DNA of 49,623 nucleotides from Candidatus Nanopelagicales bacterium (GCA_030726915.1 JANRCR010000055.1:1-49623); one strand, 5' to 3'; positions 7,921-16,300 are shown, numbered from the stretch's first letter. Translations and numbers: made by a program. Notes: generated from the sequence alone by a model not told the origin.

Positions 7921-9501
7921 TCATCCGGGAGGGGGCTCGCAGCGTTCGTGCAGGGGCTCCACATGTGAGGGGTAGGTGTGTCCTGAGCCGGCGGAGATCC
8001 ACACGGCCCTGCCCTCGTCGTCGCTATCGATAATGAAGTGGCCCGCCGTCACCGCCAGGTGATCGGGGCCACACACGACATGGACGTTGCCCGGTGTCGT
8101 GTTGGCCCCGTCGAAGTCGATGGCGTGATCCACCTGGGCCTCACTGGCGGGACGGGTGCAGGTGTCTGCGGTGCACGTGACGTCGCGGCCCGCCACGAGA
8201 TCCCGCAGCGCCCTGCCGGGCCGATAGCGCCGTGCCCCCGCGTCGATGAGCTCACGCGAGGAATCATCGAGCAGCCAGCGTTGCCAGGACGCGGAGTCCG
8301 CCAGAATCTCGCGGGCGATAGGCGCGGGAACCCAGCCGTAACCCGGGACGAAGCCCGGCTCCTGCGCCAGGTGCAGGGCCGTCGCGACATCGATGATGAT
8401 CGTGGCCTGCTCACGGGGCCGGCTGCCTGTCGTGCCCGCACGCGGGACCGCCCACTCATCGACCCGCTCATCGACCCGCGCATCCGCAGCGGGTGATGAC
8501 CCGGGCGTGGGGCTGCCTACGGCGGCCGCATCCACCAGGCCCGCATGGAGTCGTCTGATCCCCGTCATGGCCGCGTCGAAGCGCAGTGAGTCCACCGAGC
8601 AGAGGGACTGCGGATCGTGCGCGCGCACCATCGCCTTGCGGGCATGAGCCAACTCCCCCAGATGTCGGTTGGCCTGATTGACCACCTCATACGGTCCGGT
8701 GAAGGCGAGCCGCGACTGGCCATCGGAGAGATTCCACACGGACACCGCACGCCTGCGAGAGCGCTCCCGGGTGCGCGCTGCCATGCCGGCGGCGTCACGT
8801 CGGGCGAGGGACTTGCGCAGTCGCTCGCTGAGTCGGCGTGGATGGTCGGTGTCGGCGTACGCAATGACATCGTCGAGCACCTGCTCCCGCAGGGGGGCCG
8901 GGACGTCGAGTAATTCCTTTTCGGTGACGCGCAGATGGCCATAGCCCCAGCGGCCCGTCCAGGACTCACCCACGGCGCGGGGCAACTGCTCCAGCAGGAG
9001 GCGTGCGGACTCCACGCGGCGGGCAGCGGTGCGGGGTGACACGCGGGTCGCCAAACTCACCTCCAGCGCGATCGCTCGCTCCCGGACCTCCCAGGATTCG
9101 TCGCGCACGTGGGTGGACAGGGCTGCCTGCTCCACCTCGGTCAGCCCATCGGCCCCGGCATCGGCGAGCTCGGAGCGCACCTGGGCATCGACCGCGTCCT
9201 CCGGCCAGCCCGATGCCGGACCGGAGACGGCAGCCGTCGCGATGGTCTGGAAGGCCTCAAACCATGCCGCGCATGCGGTCACCTGTCGGAGGTGGCTGAT
9301 CCGGTCATGCGCGGACAGTCGCGCGAGGTCGATCTGCTCCAGCAGTGCCAGGGCCTGCCCGCCCGCACCGGCCGCATCGGCCAGGTCGAGCAGATGTCTA
9401 TCGCGGTCATCGGATGCCGGCGGGGGCTGGGTGAGTGCGGCATCGATCGCGGATTGGGCGCCGCGTGTTGTGTGGGCGAGGTGGGGGGACGTGGGGTGCA
9501 T
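7921..9501 (-). CDS. DUF222 / HNH endonuclease-domain protein (13E12-type)
   Basis: 526 residues. The long helical N-terminal region (about 1-380) fits the DUF222 domain common in actinobacteria. The C-terminal HNH domain has a Cys pair (CTADTC) followed by VDHAIDFDGANTTPGNVHVVCGPDH spread over residues of about 455-480, giving the H-N-H triad. ATG 9501 has TAGCGT six bases upstream, a leaderless arrangement. Members of this family are abundant paralogues in actinobacterial genomes and their role is not established. I see no flanking repeats that would mark it as a mobile element. Confidence 0.88.
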   Translation of the reverse strand: MHPTSPHLAHTTRGAQSAIDAALTQPPPASDDRDRHLLDLADAAGAGGQALALLEQIDLARLSAHDRISHLRQVTACAAWFEAFQTIATAAVSGPASGWPEDAVDAQVRSELADAGADGLTEVEQAALSTHVRDESWEVRERAIALEVSLATRVSPRTAARRVESARLLLEQLPRAVGESWTGRWGYGHLRVTEKELLDVPAPLREQVLDDVIAYADTDHPRRLSERLRKSLARRDAAGMAARTRERSRRRAVSVWNLSDGQSRLAFTGPYEVVNQANRHLGELAHARKAMVRAHDPQSLCSVDSLRFDAAMTGIRRLHAGLVDAAAVGSPTPGSSPAADARVDERVDEWAVPRAGTTGSRPREQATIIIDVATALHLAQEPGFVPGYGWVPAPIAREILADSASWQRWLLDDSSRELIDAGARRYRPGRALRDLVAGRDVTCTADTCTRPASEAQVDHAIDFDGANTTPGNVHVVCGPDHLAVTAGHFIIDSDDEGRAVWISAGSGHTYPSHVEPLHERCEPPPG

Positions 9502-9599
9502 GCCGTGACGCTACGTCGGTGGTCTGACAACGTCGCTCACCTGATGACGTGTCAGGGAGTTTCGGCCTACGAAAAACACGACAGCGATACCCTTCGCCC

Positions 9600-10394
9600 A
9601 TGTCGTACGTCGATCCGCAGGTCATCACCGACTACGCCCGGGACGGGGCCGTCGTCATCCGAGGATGCTTCACACCCGAGCAGGTCGAGCTTGTCCGCGC
9701 GGGAATCGACCGCAACCTCGCCGACCCGGGACCACTCGTGGCTGTCGCGAGCGATGAGTCTGACCGCGGCCGCTTCATCGAGGATTTTTGCAATTGGCAG
9801 CGCATCCCCGAATACGAGCGCTTCATCCGTACGTCGCCCGCGGCCACGATCGCCCGAGATCTCATGCAGTCCGACCACGCCCGGCTCTATCACGATCACC
9901 TCCTCGTCAAGGAGGCCAAGACCCGGCAGCGCACGCCGTGGCATCAGGATCAGCCGTACTACAACGTCGAGGGTCGCCAAAACGTGAGCATGTGGATGCC
10001 GCTGGATGATGTGCCGCTGGAGTCGACGCTGGAATTCATCGCCGGATCACACCTGGGTCCGTGGCTCATGCCGCGCACCTTCCGCGATGAGCAGGCGAAG
10101 TGGTTCCCTGAAGGGTCGCTGGGGGAGTTACCGCGCATCGACGACGATCGCGATGCCTATCCGATCCTGGGCTGGGCACTTCAACCCGGTGATGCGGTGT
10201 GGTTCCACATGCTGACGTTGCATGGCGCGGGTGGATCACAGGGGCTGCGCCGTGCGTTTTCCGTGCGATTCCTCGGTGACGACATGGTGCACGCCCCGCG
10301 CGCGTGGCGCACCTCCCCGGAATTCGCCGGACTCATCGATGAGGTGCCCGCCGGTGCACCGATGGATCATCCGCTCTTCCCGGTGCTCGTGTGA
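9600..10394 (+). CDS. PhyH-family Fe(II)/2-oxoglutarate dioxygenase
   Basis: 264-residue phytanoyl-CoA dioxygenase-like protein. The metal triad is visible as H115-x-D117 in TPWHQDQPYY and H208 in LTLHGAGGS, followed by the 2-oxoglutarate-binding Arg region GLRRAFSVRF. ATG 9600 has TACCCT (9588-9593) six bases upstream. Its stop overlaps the start of a 39-codon ORF in the form TGATG, and that ORF overlaps the thioesterase, so the three look translationally coupled. The family hydroxylates lipids and many small molecules; the substrate here is unknown, although the thioesterase partner hints at an acyl-CoA. Confidence 0.9.
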   Translation: MSYVDPQVITDYARDGAVVIRGCFTPEQVELVRAGIDRNLADPGPLVAVASDESDRGRFIEDFCNWQRIPEYERFIRTSPAATIARDLMQSDHARLYHDHLLVKEAKTRQRTPWHQDQPYYNVEGRQNVSMWMPLDDVPLESTLEFIAGSHLGPWLMPRTFRDEQAKWFPEGSLGELPRIDDDRDAYPILGWALQPGDAVWFHMLTLHGAGGSQGLRRAFSVRFLGDDMVHAPRAWRTSPEFAGLIDEVPAGAPMDHPLFPVLV

Positions 10395-10513
10395 TGCGCG
10401 TCGGCGTACGCCACCTCGCGATGGGCGTGGCCCTCGGTGGGCTGCTCACAGCGCCACGATCACCGTGTCGTCTCGATGACGCGAATCCATCGATGAAGCG
10501 CATCGATCCATGA
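10394..10513 (+). CDS. 39-codon ORF coupling PhyH to the thioesterase (hypothetical)
   Basis: Encodes MRVGVRHLAMGVALGGLLTA and 19 further residues. Its ATG overlaps the PhyH stop (TGATG at 10392-10396) and its stop overlaps the thioesterase ATG (ATGA at 10510-10513). The first half looks like a signal-peptide core. It may be the leftover start of a deleted exported protein, or a short coupling cistron that delivers ribosomes to the thioesterase, which has no clear ribosome binding site of its own. I cannot choose between these. Confidence 0.4.
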   Translation: MRVGVRHLAMGVALGGLLTAPRSPCRLDDANPSMKRIDP

Positions 10514-10926
10514 GACGCATCGAGATCTATCGCCGATTCAGTGACCTTGATCCCCTGGGCCACGTCAACAATGTGGCTTATCACGATTATCTGCAGGAGG
10601 CCCGCATGGGCCTGATCGGTGAACTGGATGCCGTGGTCAACGAGGACTTTGCCCAGGTCGTGGTCTCCCAGGAGATCCGGCATCGGCAACCACTGGCCTA
10701 TGCCCGCGAGCCGGTCATCATCGAGGCGACCGTCACGGACATGCAGCGCACGTCGTACTCCATCGTCTATCGCATCCTGGACGACGATGGTGAGGTGGCT
10801 GCGGAGGCGACGACGAAGCTCGCCGTGATCGATCCGGTGTCGGGGCGACCGATCCGGATCCCCCCATCACTGCGGCAACTCCTGCTCGCAGCCTCGGACG
10901 CGCCACCTCACTCACCCGACCAGTAG
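10510..10926 (+). CDS. Hotdog-fold acyl-CoA thioesterase (4HBT / FadM-like)
   Basis: 138 residues with the classic 4HBT signature FSDLDPLGHVNNVAYHDYLQ near the N-terminus, carrying the catalytic Asp and the HVNN motif. It hydrolyses acyl-CoA thioesters in the cytosol; chain preference is unknown. No Shine-Dalgarno is visible, and the ATG overlaps the stop of the 39-codon ORF, so coupled translation from the PhyH transcript is likely. Its 3' end overlaps the convergent hmuV gene by 19 bp. Confidence 0.88.
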   Translation: MRRIEIYRRFSDLDPLGHVNNVAYHDYLQEARMGLIGELDAVVNEDFAQVVVSQEIRHRQPLAYAREPVIIEATVTDMQRTSYSIVYRILDDDGEVAAEATTKLAVIDPVSGRPIRIPPSLRQLLLAASDAPPHSPDQ

Positions 10927-11684
10927 ATCCGTCGCCCCTGGGCCATCGCGGTCGAGACGGAGACGCCATACGCCTGGGTGAGTGTCTCCGCGCGCAGGGT
11001 GTCATCGGCGGAGCCCTGGGCGACCACACATCCGCGCGCCAGCAGGGTCGCGGAGTCAGCGACAGCGGCGAGACGACCGATGTCATGGCCCACGATGACG
11101 ATGGCGTCACCGGCATCGCGGCGGCGGCGTACGGCGTCATCGAGATGGGCCTGACCCGCCAGGTCCAGCGCCGCATCCGCTTCATCCAGCAGCAGCACGG
11201 GTGCGCGCTGCGCCAGGACACGGGCCAGATGCACGCGTGCACGCTCACCGCCGGACAGTGACGTCACCGGTCGTTCGAGCACATCGCTCAGGCCCTGCTC
11301 ATCAATGAGGGACGTGATGATCGTGTCGTCGTCAGCCTGCTGAGGTGTGCCGCGCCACGGCAGACGACCCCAGGCGACCACGTCGCGCACGCTGAAGGGG
11401 AAGGCCATCGGGGTCTCCTGGGCGAGGACGGCTCGTCGTCGCGCCCAGGTGCGGGCATCCCGCTGGGTCACCGCCTGACCGTCGATCGCGACGGTGCCGG
11501 CATCCGGCACGAGGTCACCGGCGAGGACGGCGAGCAGGGTGGACTTGCCCGACCCATTGGGGCCGATCAGGGCATGCACCTCACCCGCGCCGACGGTGAT
11601 GTCGACAGTCTCCAGGCGCGCGCGCACTCGCACACCGACAGCCTGGAGTCGCGGCGTCGACGCGGGCGCTGGTGTGGGGTCCAT
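10908..11684 (-). CDS. hmuV: Haem-type ABC importer ATPase HmuV
   Basis: 258-residue ATP-binding subunit of a FecCD-type importer. Walker A is GPNGSGKS (41-48), the signature LSGGE (143-147), Walker B VLLLDE (164-169) and the switch His sits in GHDIG. ATG 11684 overlaps the permease stop by one base (TGATG), so translation is coupled; a GTG at 11687 is possible. It is the third gene of hmuTUV. Haem specificity is inferred from the linked secreted proteins and the HmuT-like binding protein; siderophore or cobalamin cannot be excluded from the ATPase alone. Confidence 0.88.
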   Translation of the reverse strand: MDPTPAPASTPRLQAVGVRVRARLETVDITVGAGEVHALIGPNGSGKSTLLAVLAGDLVPDAGTVAIDGQAVTQRDARTWARRRAVLAQETPMAFPFSVRDVVAWGRLPWRGTPQQADDDTIITSLIDEQGLSDVLERPVTSLSGGERARVHLARVLAQRAPVLLLDEADAALDLAGQAHLDDAVRRRRDAGDAIVIVGHDIGRLAAVADSATLLARGCVVAQGSADDTLRAETLTQAYGVSVSTAMAQGRRIYWSGE

Positions 11685-12652
11685 CACGCCCAGCCTCCCT
11701 GCGCCGCACGGGTGCGACGCAGCAGCAGGACAAAGATGGGCGCACCGATGATGGCGGTTACGACACCGAGGGGGAGTTCGACCGGTGCGACGATCGTGCG
11801 CGCAAGGGTGTCTGCGATGAGCAGCAGGAGTGCGCCAGCGAGGGCGGATCCGATCAGCAGGGGGCCGTGGCGAGGGCCGATGAGCAGGCGCACCGCGTGG
11901 GGCACCACCAGGCCGACAAAGGCGATGACACCCACGACCGCCACACCGGCCGCGACGAGCAGGACGGCAGCCGCCAATGCAAGTCGCCGGGTCCGGTCAA
12001 CATCAACACCGGCCGCCCACGCCGCGCTATCACCGAGTGACATCACGTCCAGACTGCGGACCACGATGACCGCGACGATGAGACCGGCGATGACAAAGGG
12101 CAGTGTCGACCACACACCGGGCCACGTCGCCAGCGCGAGACTCCCCGTGGTCCACAGTGTCGTCGCTCGCGCCCCTGCGCTATCGGAGATGGCGACGACC
12201 ACGGTCAGGATGGATGCGGCGAACGCCGTCACCGCGACACCTGCGAGGACCAGCGTGACGACCTCGGTGCGCCCGCTGGCGGATCGCGAGATCCACGTGA
12301 CCAGCCACATGCCCGCCAGCCCCGCGATGGTGGCGCCGACGGCGGCGAGAGGTGAGCTGTACGCCGCCCCCAGGGCGACGATCACCACGGCACCGAGGGC
12401 GGCGGACGCCGAGACACCGATGATCCCGGGGTCCGCGAGTGGATTGCGCAGGCTGCCCTGCAGGAGGGCCCCGGAGACACCGAGTCCTGCCCCGATGAGC
12501 AGTGTGAGCGCGATCCGGGGTGCGCGAATCTCGGAGATGATCACGGCGGAGGTTTCGGCGGCTCCGACAAAGAGTGCCGCTGCTGCACCGACAAGCAGGA
12601 GGAGTAGCAGGGCGACGAGCACGATGATCGTGCGGCGCCCGCCCGACGTCAT
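11684..12652 (-). CDS. hmuU: Haem-type ABC importer permease HmuU (FecCD family)
   Basis: 322-residue FecCD/BtuC-type permease with about ten hydrophobic helices. Family signatures include RAPRIALTLLIGAGLGVSGAL with QGSLRNPLADPGIIGVS after the second helix, and GVIAFVGLVVPHAVRLLIG near residue 240. Its ATG overlaps the hmuT stop by four bases (ATGA) and its stop overlaps the hmuV start, so the three genes are one coupled operon. It forms the membrane channel of the importer. Confidence 0.9.
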   Translation of the reverse strand: MTSGGRRTIIVLVALLLLLLVGAAAALFVGAAETSAVIISEIRAPRIALTLLIGAGLGVSGALLQGSLRNPLADPGIIGVSASAALGAVVIVALGAAYSSPLAAVGATIAGLAGMWLVTWISRSASGRTEVVTLVLAGVAVTAFAASILTVVVAISDSAGARATTLWTTGSLALATWPGVWSTLPFVIAGLIVAVIVVRSLDVMSLGDSAAWAAGVDVDRTRRLALAAAVLLVAAGVAVVGVIAFVGLVVPHAVRLLIGPRHGPLLIGSALAGALLLLIADTLARTIVAPVELPLGVVTAIIGAPIFVLLLRRTRAAQGGWA

Positions 12653-13638
12653 GTGGGAATGACCTGCATCAGGGCATCGCGCAGCAGATCGACGAGTGCT
12701 CCGGTGCGCGGCCCGTAGGACAGCAGCACGGCATCATCAACCGCGATGACGCGTCCCTCGCGACCCGCCGTGGTTTGCGCGATACCCGGCAGTGCGAGAA
12801 GGCCATCGATGCCATTGACCGACTCCAAACCCTTGGTCATGACGAGCAGGACGTCAGGATCGAGCGTGGCGATGGCCTCTGCGGTCAGCGGAGTGAAGGG
12901 ATCCAGGCCCGTCTGCGCACCCACGTCGATCCCACCCGCGGCCTCGATGAGGGCATCCGCCCCGGATCCTGCACCGCCGAGCAGGTAGATGGCCGACGTA
13001 CCGCGCAGGTAGAGGAAGGCGACGGTGGGCGCGCTGGTCCCGGCAGGGTCCGGCGTGCTGGAGTCTGCGGTGGGCGACTGCGGGAGTGTGGCGAGCAGGG
13101 ATGCGGGATCGACGCCGACCGCTTCGGCGATGGCGCGCGTGCGCGGTTCCATGTCGGTGATCGTCCACGCCTCCGGCACCTCGACGACGGTCGCGCCGGA
13201 TGCTTCAATCTGCGCGATGGCCTCCGGGGGCGACGTACGCGCATCGACGATGACGAGGTCGGGGGAGAGTGCGATGACGCGCTCGGCCGACACGCTGTGG
13301 GCCTGGGTGACGACCTCGACGCCGGCGGGTGCCTCACTGGTCTCATCCCGACCGACGACCCGATCGCCAACGCCGAGAGCGACCAGTGTTTCGCCGACGC
13401 CGTTGGCGAGCGAGATGATGCGCTGCGGTGTTTGCGGTCCGGGTGCACCGAGTGCGCTGAGGGCTGGCAGGTCATCCGCGGTGATCGTGACCAGGCCACC
13501 CGCGCCCGTCACCGCATCAGCGGAGGCCGAGGTGTCCGCGCCGTCGGTGGCCACGGGAGTCGACTGGCAGGCGGAGGCGAGCATGCCCACGGCGAGGAAT
13601 GCCACGAGCACGCCGGAGGCCTTCCGTGCCGGGCGCAT
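12649..13638 (-). CDS. hmuT: Haem-type substrate-binding lipoprotein HmuT
   Basis: 329-residue lipoprotein with a signal peptide ending in the lipobox LASAC (C24) and a Ser/Thr-rich linker, followed by a class III periplasmic-binding domain. Visible family elements are RIISLANGVGETLVALGVGDRVVGRD (early domain), SPDLVIVD and the C-terminal YGPRTGALVDLL. ATG 13638 has GATACT six bases upstream, pointing to a leaderless start. It heads the hmuTUV operon and diverges from a secreted protein gene across a double palindrome (13672-13710). Anchored to the outer face of the membrane, it delivers substrate to HmuU. Confidence 0.85.
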   Translation of the reverse strand: MRPARKASGVLVAFLAVGMLASACQSTPVATDGADTSASADAVTGAGGLVTITADDLPALSALGAPGPQTPQRIISLANGVGETLVALGVGDRVVGRDETSEAPAGVEVVTQAHSVSAERVIALSPDLVIVDARTSPPEAIAQIEASGATVVEVPEAWTITDMEPRTRAIAEAVGVDPASLLATLPQSPTADSSTPDPAGTSAPTVAFLYLRGTSAIYLLGGAGSGADALIEAAGGIDVGAQTGLDPFTPLTAEAIATLDPDVLLVMTKGLESVNGIDGLLALPGIAQTTAGREGRVIAVDDAVLLSYGPRTGALVDLLRDALMQVIPT

Positions 13639-13671
13639 GACCTCAGTATCTCCAGTGGGTGAGGGGACCTT

Positions 13672-13710
13672 CCCGACAGCGTGTCGGCATCATCCCGACA
13701 CTGTGTCGGG
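13672..13710. promoter_or_regulatory. Paired palindromic operator between hmuT and the secreted haem-locus genes
   Basis: Two palindromes with centres 22 bp apart (two helical turns): CCCGACAGCGTGTCGGC at 13672-13688 and CCCGACACTGTGTCGGG at 13694-13710. Both share the frame CCCGACA-N3-TGTCGG. They lie between the -10 boxes of divergent hmuT (about 13645-13650) and the + strand gene (TAGCGT, 13732-13737). I see no DtxR/IdeR-type iron box here. Read on the minus strand the second site contains GACACAGTGTC, which I recall as the core of the HrtR haem-sensor operator of Lactococcus. Confidence 0.8.
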
Positions 13711-13743
13711 CACGCTGGCGCGCCCGCGGCCTAGCGTGCACAT

Positions 13744-14325
13744 ATGCGCCGCGCTCTCCTCACGTCTGTCATCAGTGTGACCGCGGTCGCTGGCGTGGTG
13801 GCGGCCCTGATTCCCCCCGTGCAGGCCGCCACCGCGGCGCCGGCGCACGACTCCCACGTGGGTGCCGCATGGGCGGTCACATCGGCAGCGACACCGGCTG
13901 TTTCCCCGCGCGCCAAGGGGAGCAGGGGGCAAACACTGACCGTGACACCCTCGCGCGGCCTATCCAGTTTTGGCCAGACCGTCACCGTGCGCGGCAAGCG
14001 CTTCAGCGAACTGGTCGGGATCTACGTCGGTCTGTGTGTGTTGCCGCGCCCGGGAGCCAAGCCGACACCGTGTGGTGGTGGTGTGGATCAGGATGGCAGC
14101 AGCCGCGCATCCGCGTGGATCTCTTCTAACCCACCGCCGTACGGCGCCCGACTCGCTATCCCCTACAAGCGCGGTGGCTCCTTCGCCGTGACGATCAGGG
14201 TGAGTCCGCGGATCGGCTCGGTGGATTGTCGAGTCACGCGCTGCGCTGTTGTCGCACGCGCCGATCACATGCGATCCAATGACCGCTCCTGGGATGTCGC
14301 GGTCCCCGTGACCTTCCGCCGCTAG
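13744..14325 (+). CDS. Secreted beta-sandwich protein linked to haem uptake
   Basis: 193 residues with an N-terminal signal peptide (cleavage near AQAAT, about residue 29). The mature part has a strand-rich domain with LTVTPSRGLSSFGQTVTVRG, GIYVGLCVLP, SAWISSNPPPYG, two Cys pairs (CVLP...PCGGG; DCRVTRC) and a DH-x4-DR motif near the end. It resembles secreted actinobacterial proteins with a neocarzinostatin-like fold found beside HtaA/HmuTUV loci. It is not itself a recognisable HtaA domain. TAGCGT lies six bases before ATG 13744 (leaderless). A role as extracellular haem carrier or receptor is inference from context. Confidence 0.72.
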   Translation: MRRALLTSVISVTAVAGVVAALIPPVQAATAAPAHDSHVGAAWAVTSAATPAVSPRAKGSRGQTLTVTPSRGLSSFGQTVTVRGKRFSELVGIYVGLCVLPRPGAKPTPCGGGVDQDGSSRASAWISSNPPPYGARLAIPYKRGGSFAVTIRVSPRIGSVDCRVTRCAVVARADHMRSNDRSWDVAVPVTFRR

Positions 14326-14361
14326 TCCAACCGCACGTCACCCACTCGAAGAAGGAGTCCG

Positions 14362-15162
14362 ATGCACCTCATCCGCAGCCTCACCGTCGTGACGGGAGCC
14401 GTTGCCCTTGCGGCCTCCACCATCACAGCGGCCCAGGCCTATTCCGATCCGCCCGCGACCCCGCCCACGGTTACGGATTTCAGCGTGACCGCCAACGGCG
14501 TACCCAATCGCGGCACCCTCAGCGATCTGCCCCCGTCCTCATCGGTGGCCATGGCCATCTCCAATCTGCCGGCCAACGTCGGCCTCTACGCCTTCCACTG
14601 CCTCGTGCCCCCGCCCGGTGCCAGCCCGGTGCCGACGCGCTGCGATGCGGGGGAGGGCACGCTCGTCTATCTTGTCGAGGCTCCGACGGTGCAGACAGCG
14701 ACGCGGCCGATCGTGGTCAACGCGGAGTTCGTGGGCAAGAATCCCAACCCGCAGACCGGGGACACGGGCACGACCGACGTGAACTGTCAGACCGACACGT
14801 GTGCGATCTACACCCTGGGTGCGGGCCGGGCCAGCGCCAATCCGGCGTATGTCACGTCCTTTGCCACGCAGTTTGCGGCGATCGGCCCCCGGGCGAAGGA
14901 CTGGGCCGTGGCATCGATCCGTGGCCAGGTCATCAGGGGTGACTGGCAGCCGCGGGTGTCCAACGCCAAGGCGAGCCCCTTCACCGTCACCCTCAAGTCG
15001 GGACTACGGGCATCACTGGATTCAGTCGCCTGCCAGGTCAGCCAGCGGGGCGAGATCCGTGCGCTCAAGAGGTCGGGCACCTGCACGGTCACGATCACGT
15101 CCCCGGGCAATGAGGAGTGGGCGGCGTTCGAGCGAGAGATCAGGTTCCGCCTGACGCGCTAG
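14362..15162 (+). CDS. Secreted two-domain protein of the haem-type locus
   Basis: 266 residues with a signal peptide (residues 1-26, TAAQAYS). The first domain (about 35-165) resembles the neighbouring secreted protein in layout, with GLYAFHCLVPPPG and a DVNCQTDTCAIYT Cys pair. The last 60 residues (SLDSVACQVSQRG...KRSGTCTVTITSPG) look like a bacterial Ig-like module with one disulphide. No membrane anchor or sortase motif is visible, so it is probably released or held by a partner. AAGGAG precedes ATG 14362 by four bases, and only 36 bp separate it from the preceding gene, so the two are co-transcribed. Confidence 0.7.
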   Translation: MHLIRSLTVVTGAVALAASTITAAQAYSDPPATPPTVTDFSVTANGVPNRGTLSDLPPSSSVAMAISNLPANVGLYAFHCLVPPPGASPVPTRCDAGEGTLVYLVEAPTVQTATRPIVVNAEFVGKNPNPQTGDTGTTDVNCQTDTCAIYTLGAGRASANPAYVTSFATQFAAIGPRAKDWAVASIRGQVIRGDWQPRVSNAKASPFTVTLKSGLRASLDSVACQVSQRGEIRALKRSGTCTVTITSPGNEEWAAFEREIRFRLTR

Positions 15163-15184
15163 GCGTCGGGTCTGGCGGGAGACG

Positions 15185-15766
15185 TCAGGTTGAGCAGGCG
15201 AGGTCGACGCCGGCGAGAGCGAAAGCGATCGCTGCGTCGACCTCGTCGTCTGCTGCCCGGCCCGACTCGATATGTCGTGTGGCAGCTTCGACAACTCCCC
15301 AGACATAGGAAGCGATACGCTCCGCGTCGGTCACGCCGATCTCACGCAGCGCGACGTACACAGGTGCGGCCAGATCGCGGTGCAGGGTCTGCACCTGCGC
15401 CCGACGGACCGGTGGCAACGTGGCATCGCCCGCGGCGCGCACCAGGGCGTGGCGGCCGTCCTCGACGTAGGCCAGCGCCGCCCGGATCCAGGTGACGAGG
15501 CGCTCACGTGGATCCGCGATCCCATCGATGGCCTCTGCCAGGTGGTCGATCCACGCGGCCAATTCATCGACGAGGACGTCGGCAATGAGATCGGCCGAGG
15601 ACCGGTAGTACTCATAGACCGCCGTGCGCGAGAGGCCTGTCCGCTCGGCAACGGCCGACATCGTGACGGTGCCGGACTCGCGCATGACGGTCGTCGCTGC
15701 CTCAAGGAGCGCGTCGCGGCGCTGCTCGCGGCGCTCCGCGAGGGTGGGCGCATCGATCCGGGGCAT
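15185..15766 (-). CDS. TetR-family regulator
   Basis: 193-residue TetR-type protein: N-terminal helix-turn-helix at about residues 27-52 (VTMSAVAERTGLSRTAVYEYYRS) and a helical ligand domain. ATG 15766 is chosen because CACGAT lies six bases upstream (leaderless); an upstream ATG at 15817 has no signal. It is convergent with the secreted genes and at the far end of the haem-type locus, so it is a candidate ligand for the paired palindrome at 13672-13710, but no copy of that palindrome lies in its own promoter. Regulatory target unproven. Confidence 0.85.
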   Translation of the reverse strand: MPRIDAPTLAERREQRRDALLEAATTVMRESGTVTMSAVAERTGLSRTAVYEYYRSSADLIADVLVDELAAWIDHLAEAIDGIADPRERLVTWIRAALAYVEDGRHALVRAAGDATLPPVRRAQVQTLHRDLAAPVYVALREIGVTDAERIASYVWGVVEAATRHIESGRAADDEVDAAIAFALAGVDLACST

Positions 15767-15895
15767 ACGACCATCGTGCCACGGAGTCCCCGAAGGCTCA
15801 TCTTGAGCGCCATTCACCGGGAGCGGGCGGCAGGAACATGTGACGCGCGGCGCTGGGAGGCGGGCGCCGGGCCTGTGGCCCGGCAGACTGGGGGC

Positions 15896-16300
15896 ATGGA
15901 GCCGCGTGGCTGGTGGACGGTGGGCCTGACGGCTGTGTCGGGGCCGATCGGGGCGATTGCGGGGGCCACAATCCTCGGCGGTGTCGTGGATGCGGCCGGT
16001 GGCGGGATGGCGGGGCTTGCGGCCGCTGTCGGCGGTCTGGTCCTGGGGGGACCGATGGCAGCCATCGCCGTCTTCGGTATCTGCCTACTCACCATCCTGC
16101 GTCCCCTCGAACTCCAACGCTCCATTGCCTTCGCCATCATGACCGCGGCGGCACTGTTCAATGGACTCCTGGTCATCGGCGGACTGCGCCTGGTGTCGGG
16201 CTCGTCCATGGCCGACACGGGGATCCTCGCCGTGGGGATGTTTTCGGTGGCGATCCTTGCCGCTGGCGCCCACATCGCCATCACCACGGGTGACCGATAG
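15896..16300 (+). CDS. Small integral membrane protein, four helices
   Basis: 134 residues with four hydrophobic, Gly/Ala-rich segments and short loops; starts MEPRGWWTVGLTAVSGPIGA. Not assigned to a family I recognise. CAGACT (15884-15889) lies six bases before ATG 15896, which fits leaderless expression and supports this start over the longer open frame from 15272, most of which is antisense to the TetR gene. Function unknown. Confidence 0.7.
   Translation: MEPRGWWTVGLTAVSGPIGAIAGATILGGVVDAAGGGMAGLAAAVGGLVLGGPMAAIAVFGICLLTILRPLELQRSIAFAIMTAAALFNGLLVIGGLRLVSGSSMADTGILAVGMFSVAILAAGAHIAITTGDR

Noticed and set aside
7921-9501. HNH gene as a homing endonuclease or mobile element
   Set aside because: No intron, intein or terminal repeat flanks it and the neighbouring genes are intact; DUF222-HNH proteins are ordinary chromosomal genes in actinobacteria.
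11574-12662. 362-codon plus-strand open frame
   Set aside because: Antisense to the hmuU permease; the product is Ala/Thr/Ser/Arg-rich without motifs, and the minus-strand reading has clear FecCD signatures.
12775-13662. 295-codon plus-strand open frame
   Set aside because: Antisense to hmuT, whose lipobox and binding-protein features are unambiguous.
13639-13743. DtxR/IdeR iron box in the hmuT promoter region
   Set aside because: I looked for a TTAGGTTAG-like inverted repeat and found none; only the CCCGACA/TGTCGGG palindromes are present.
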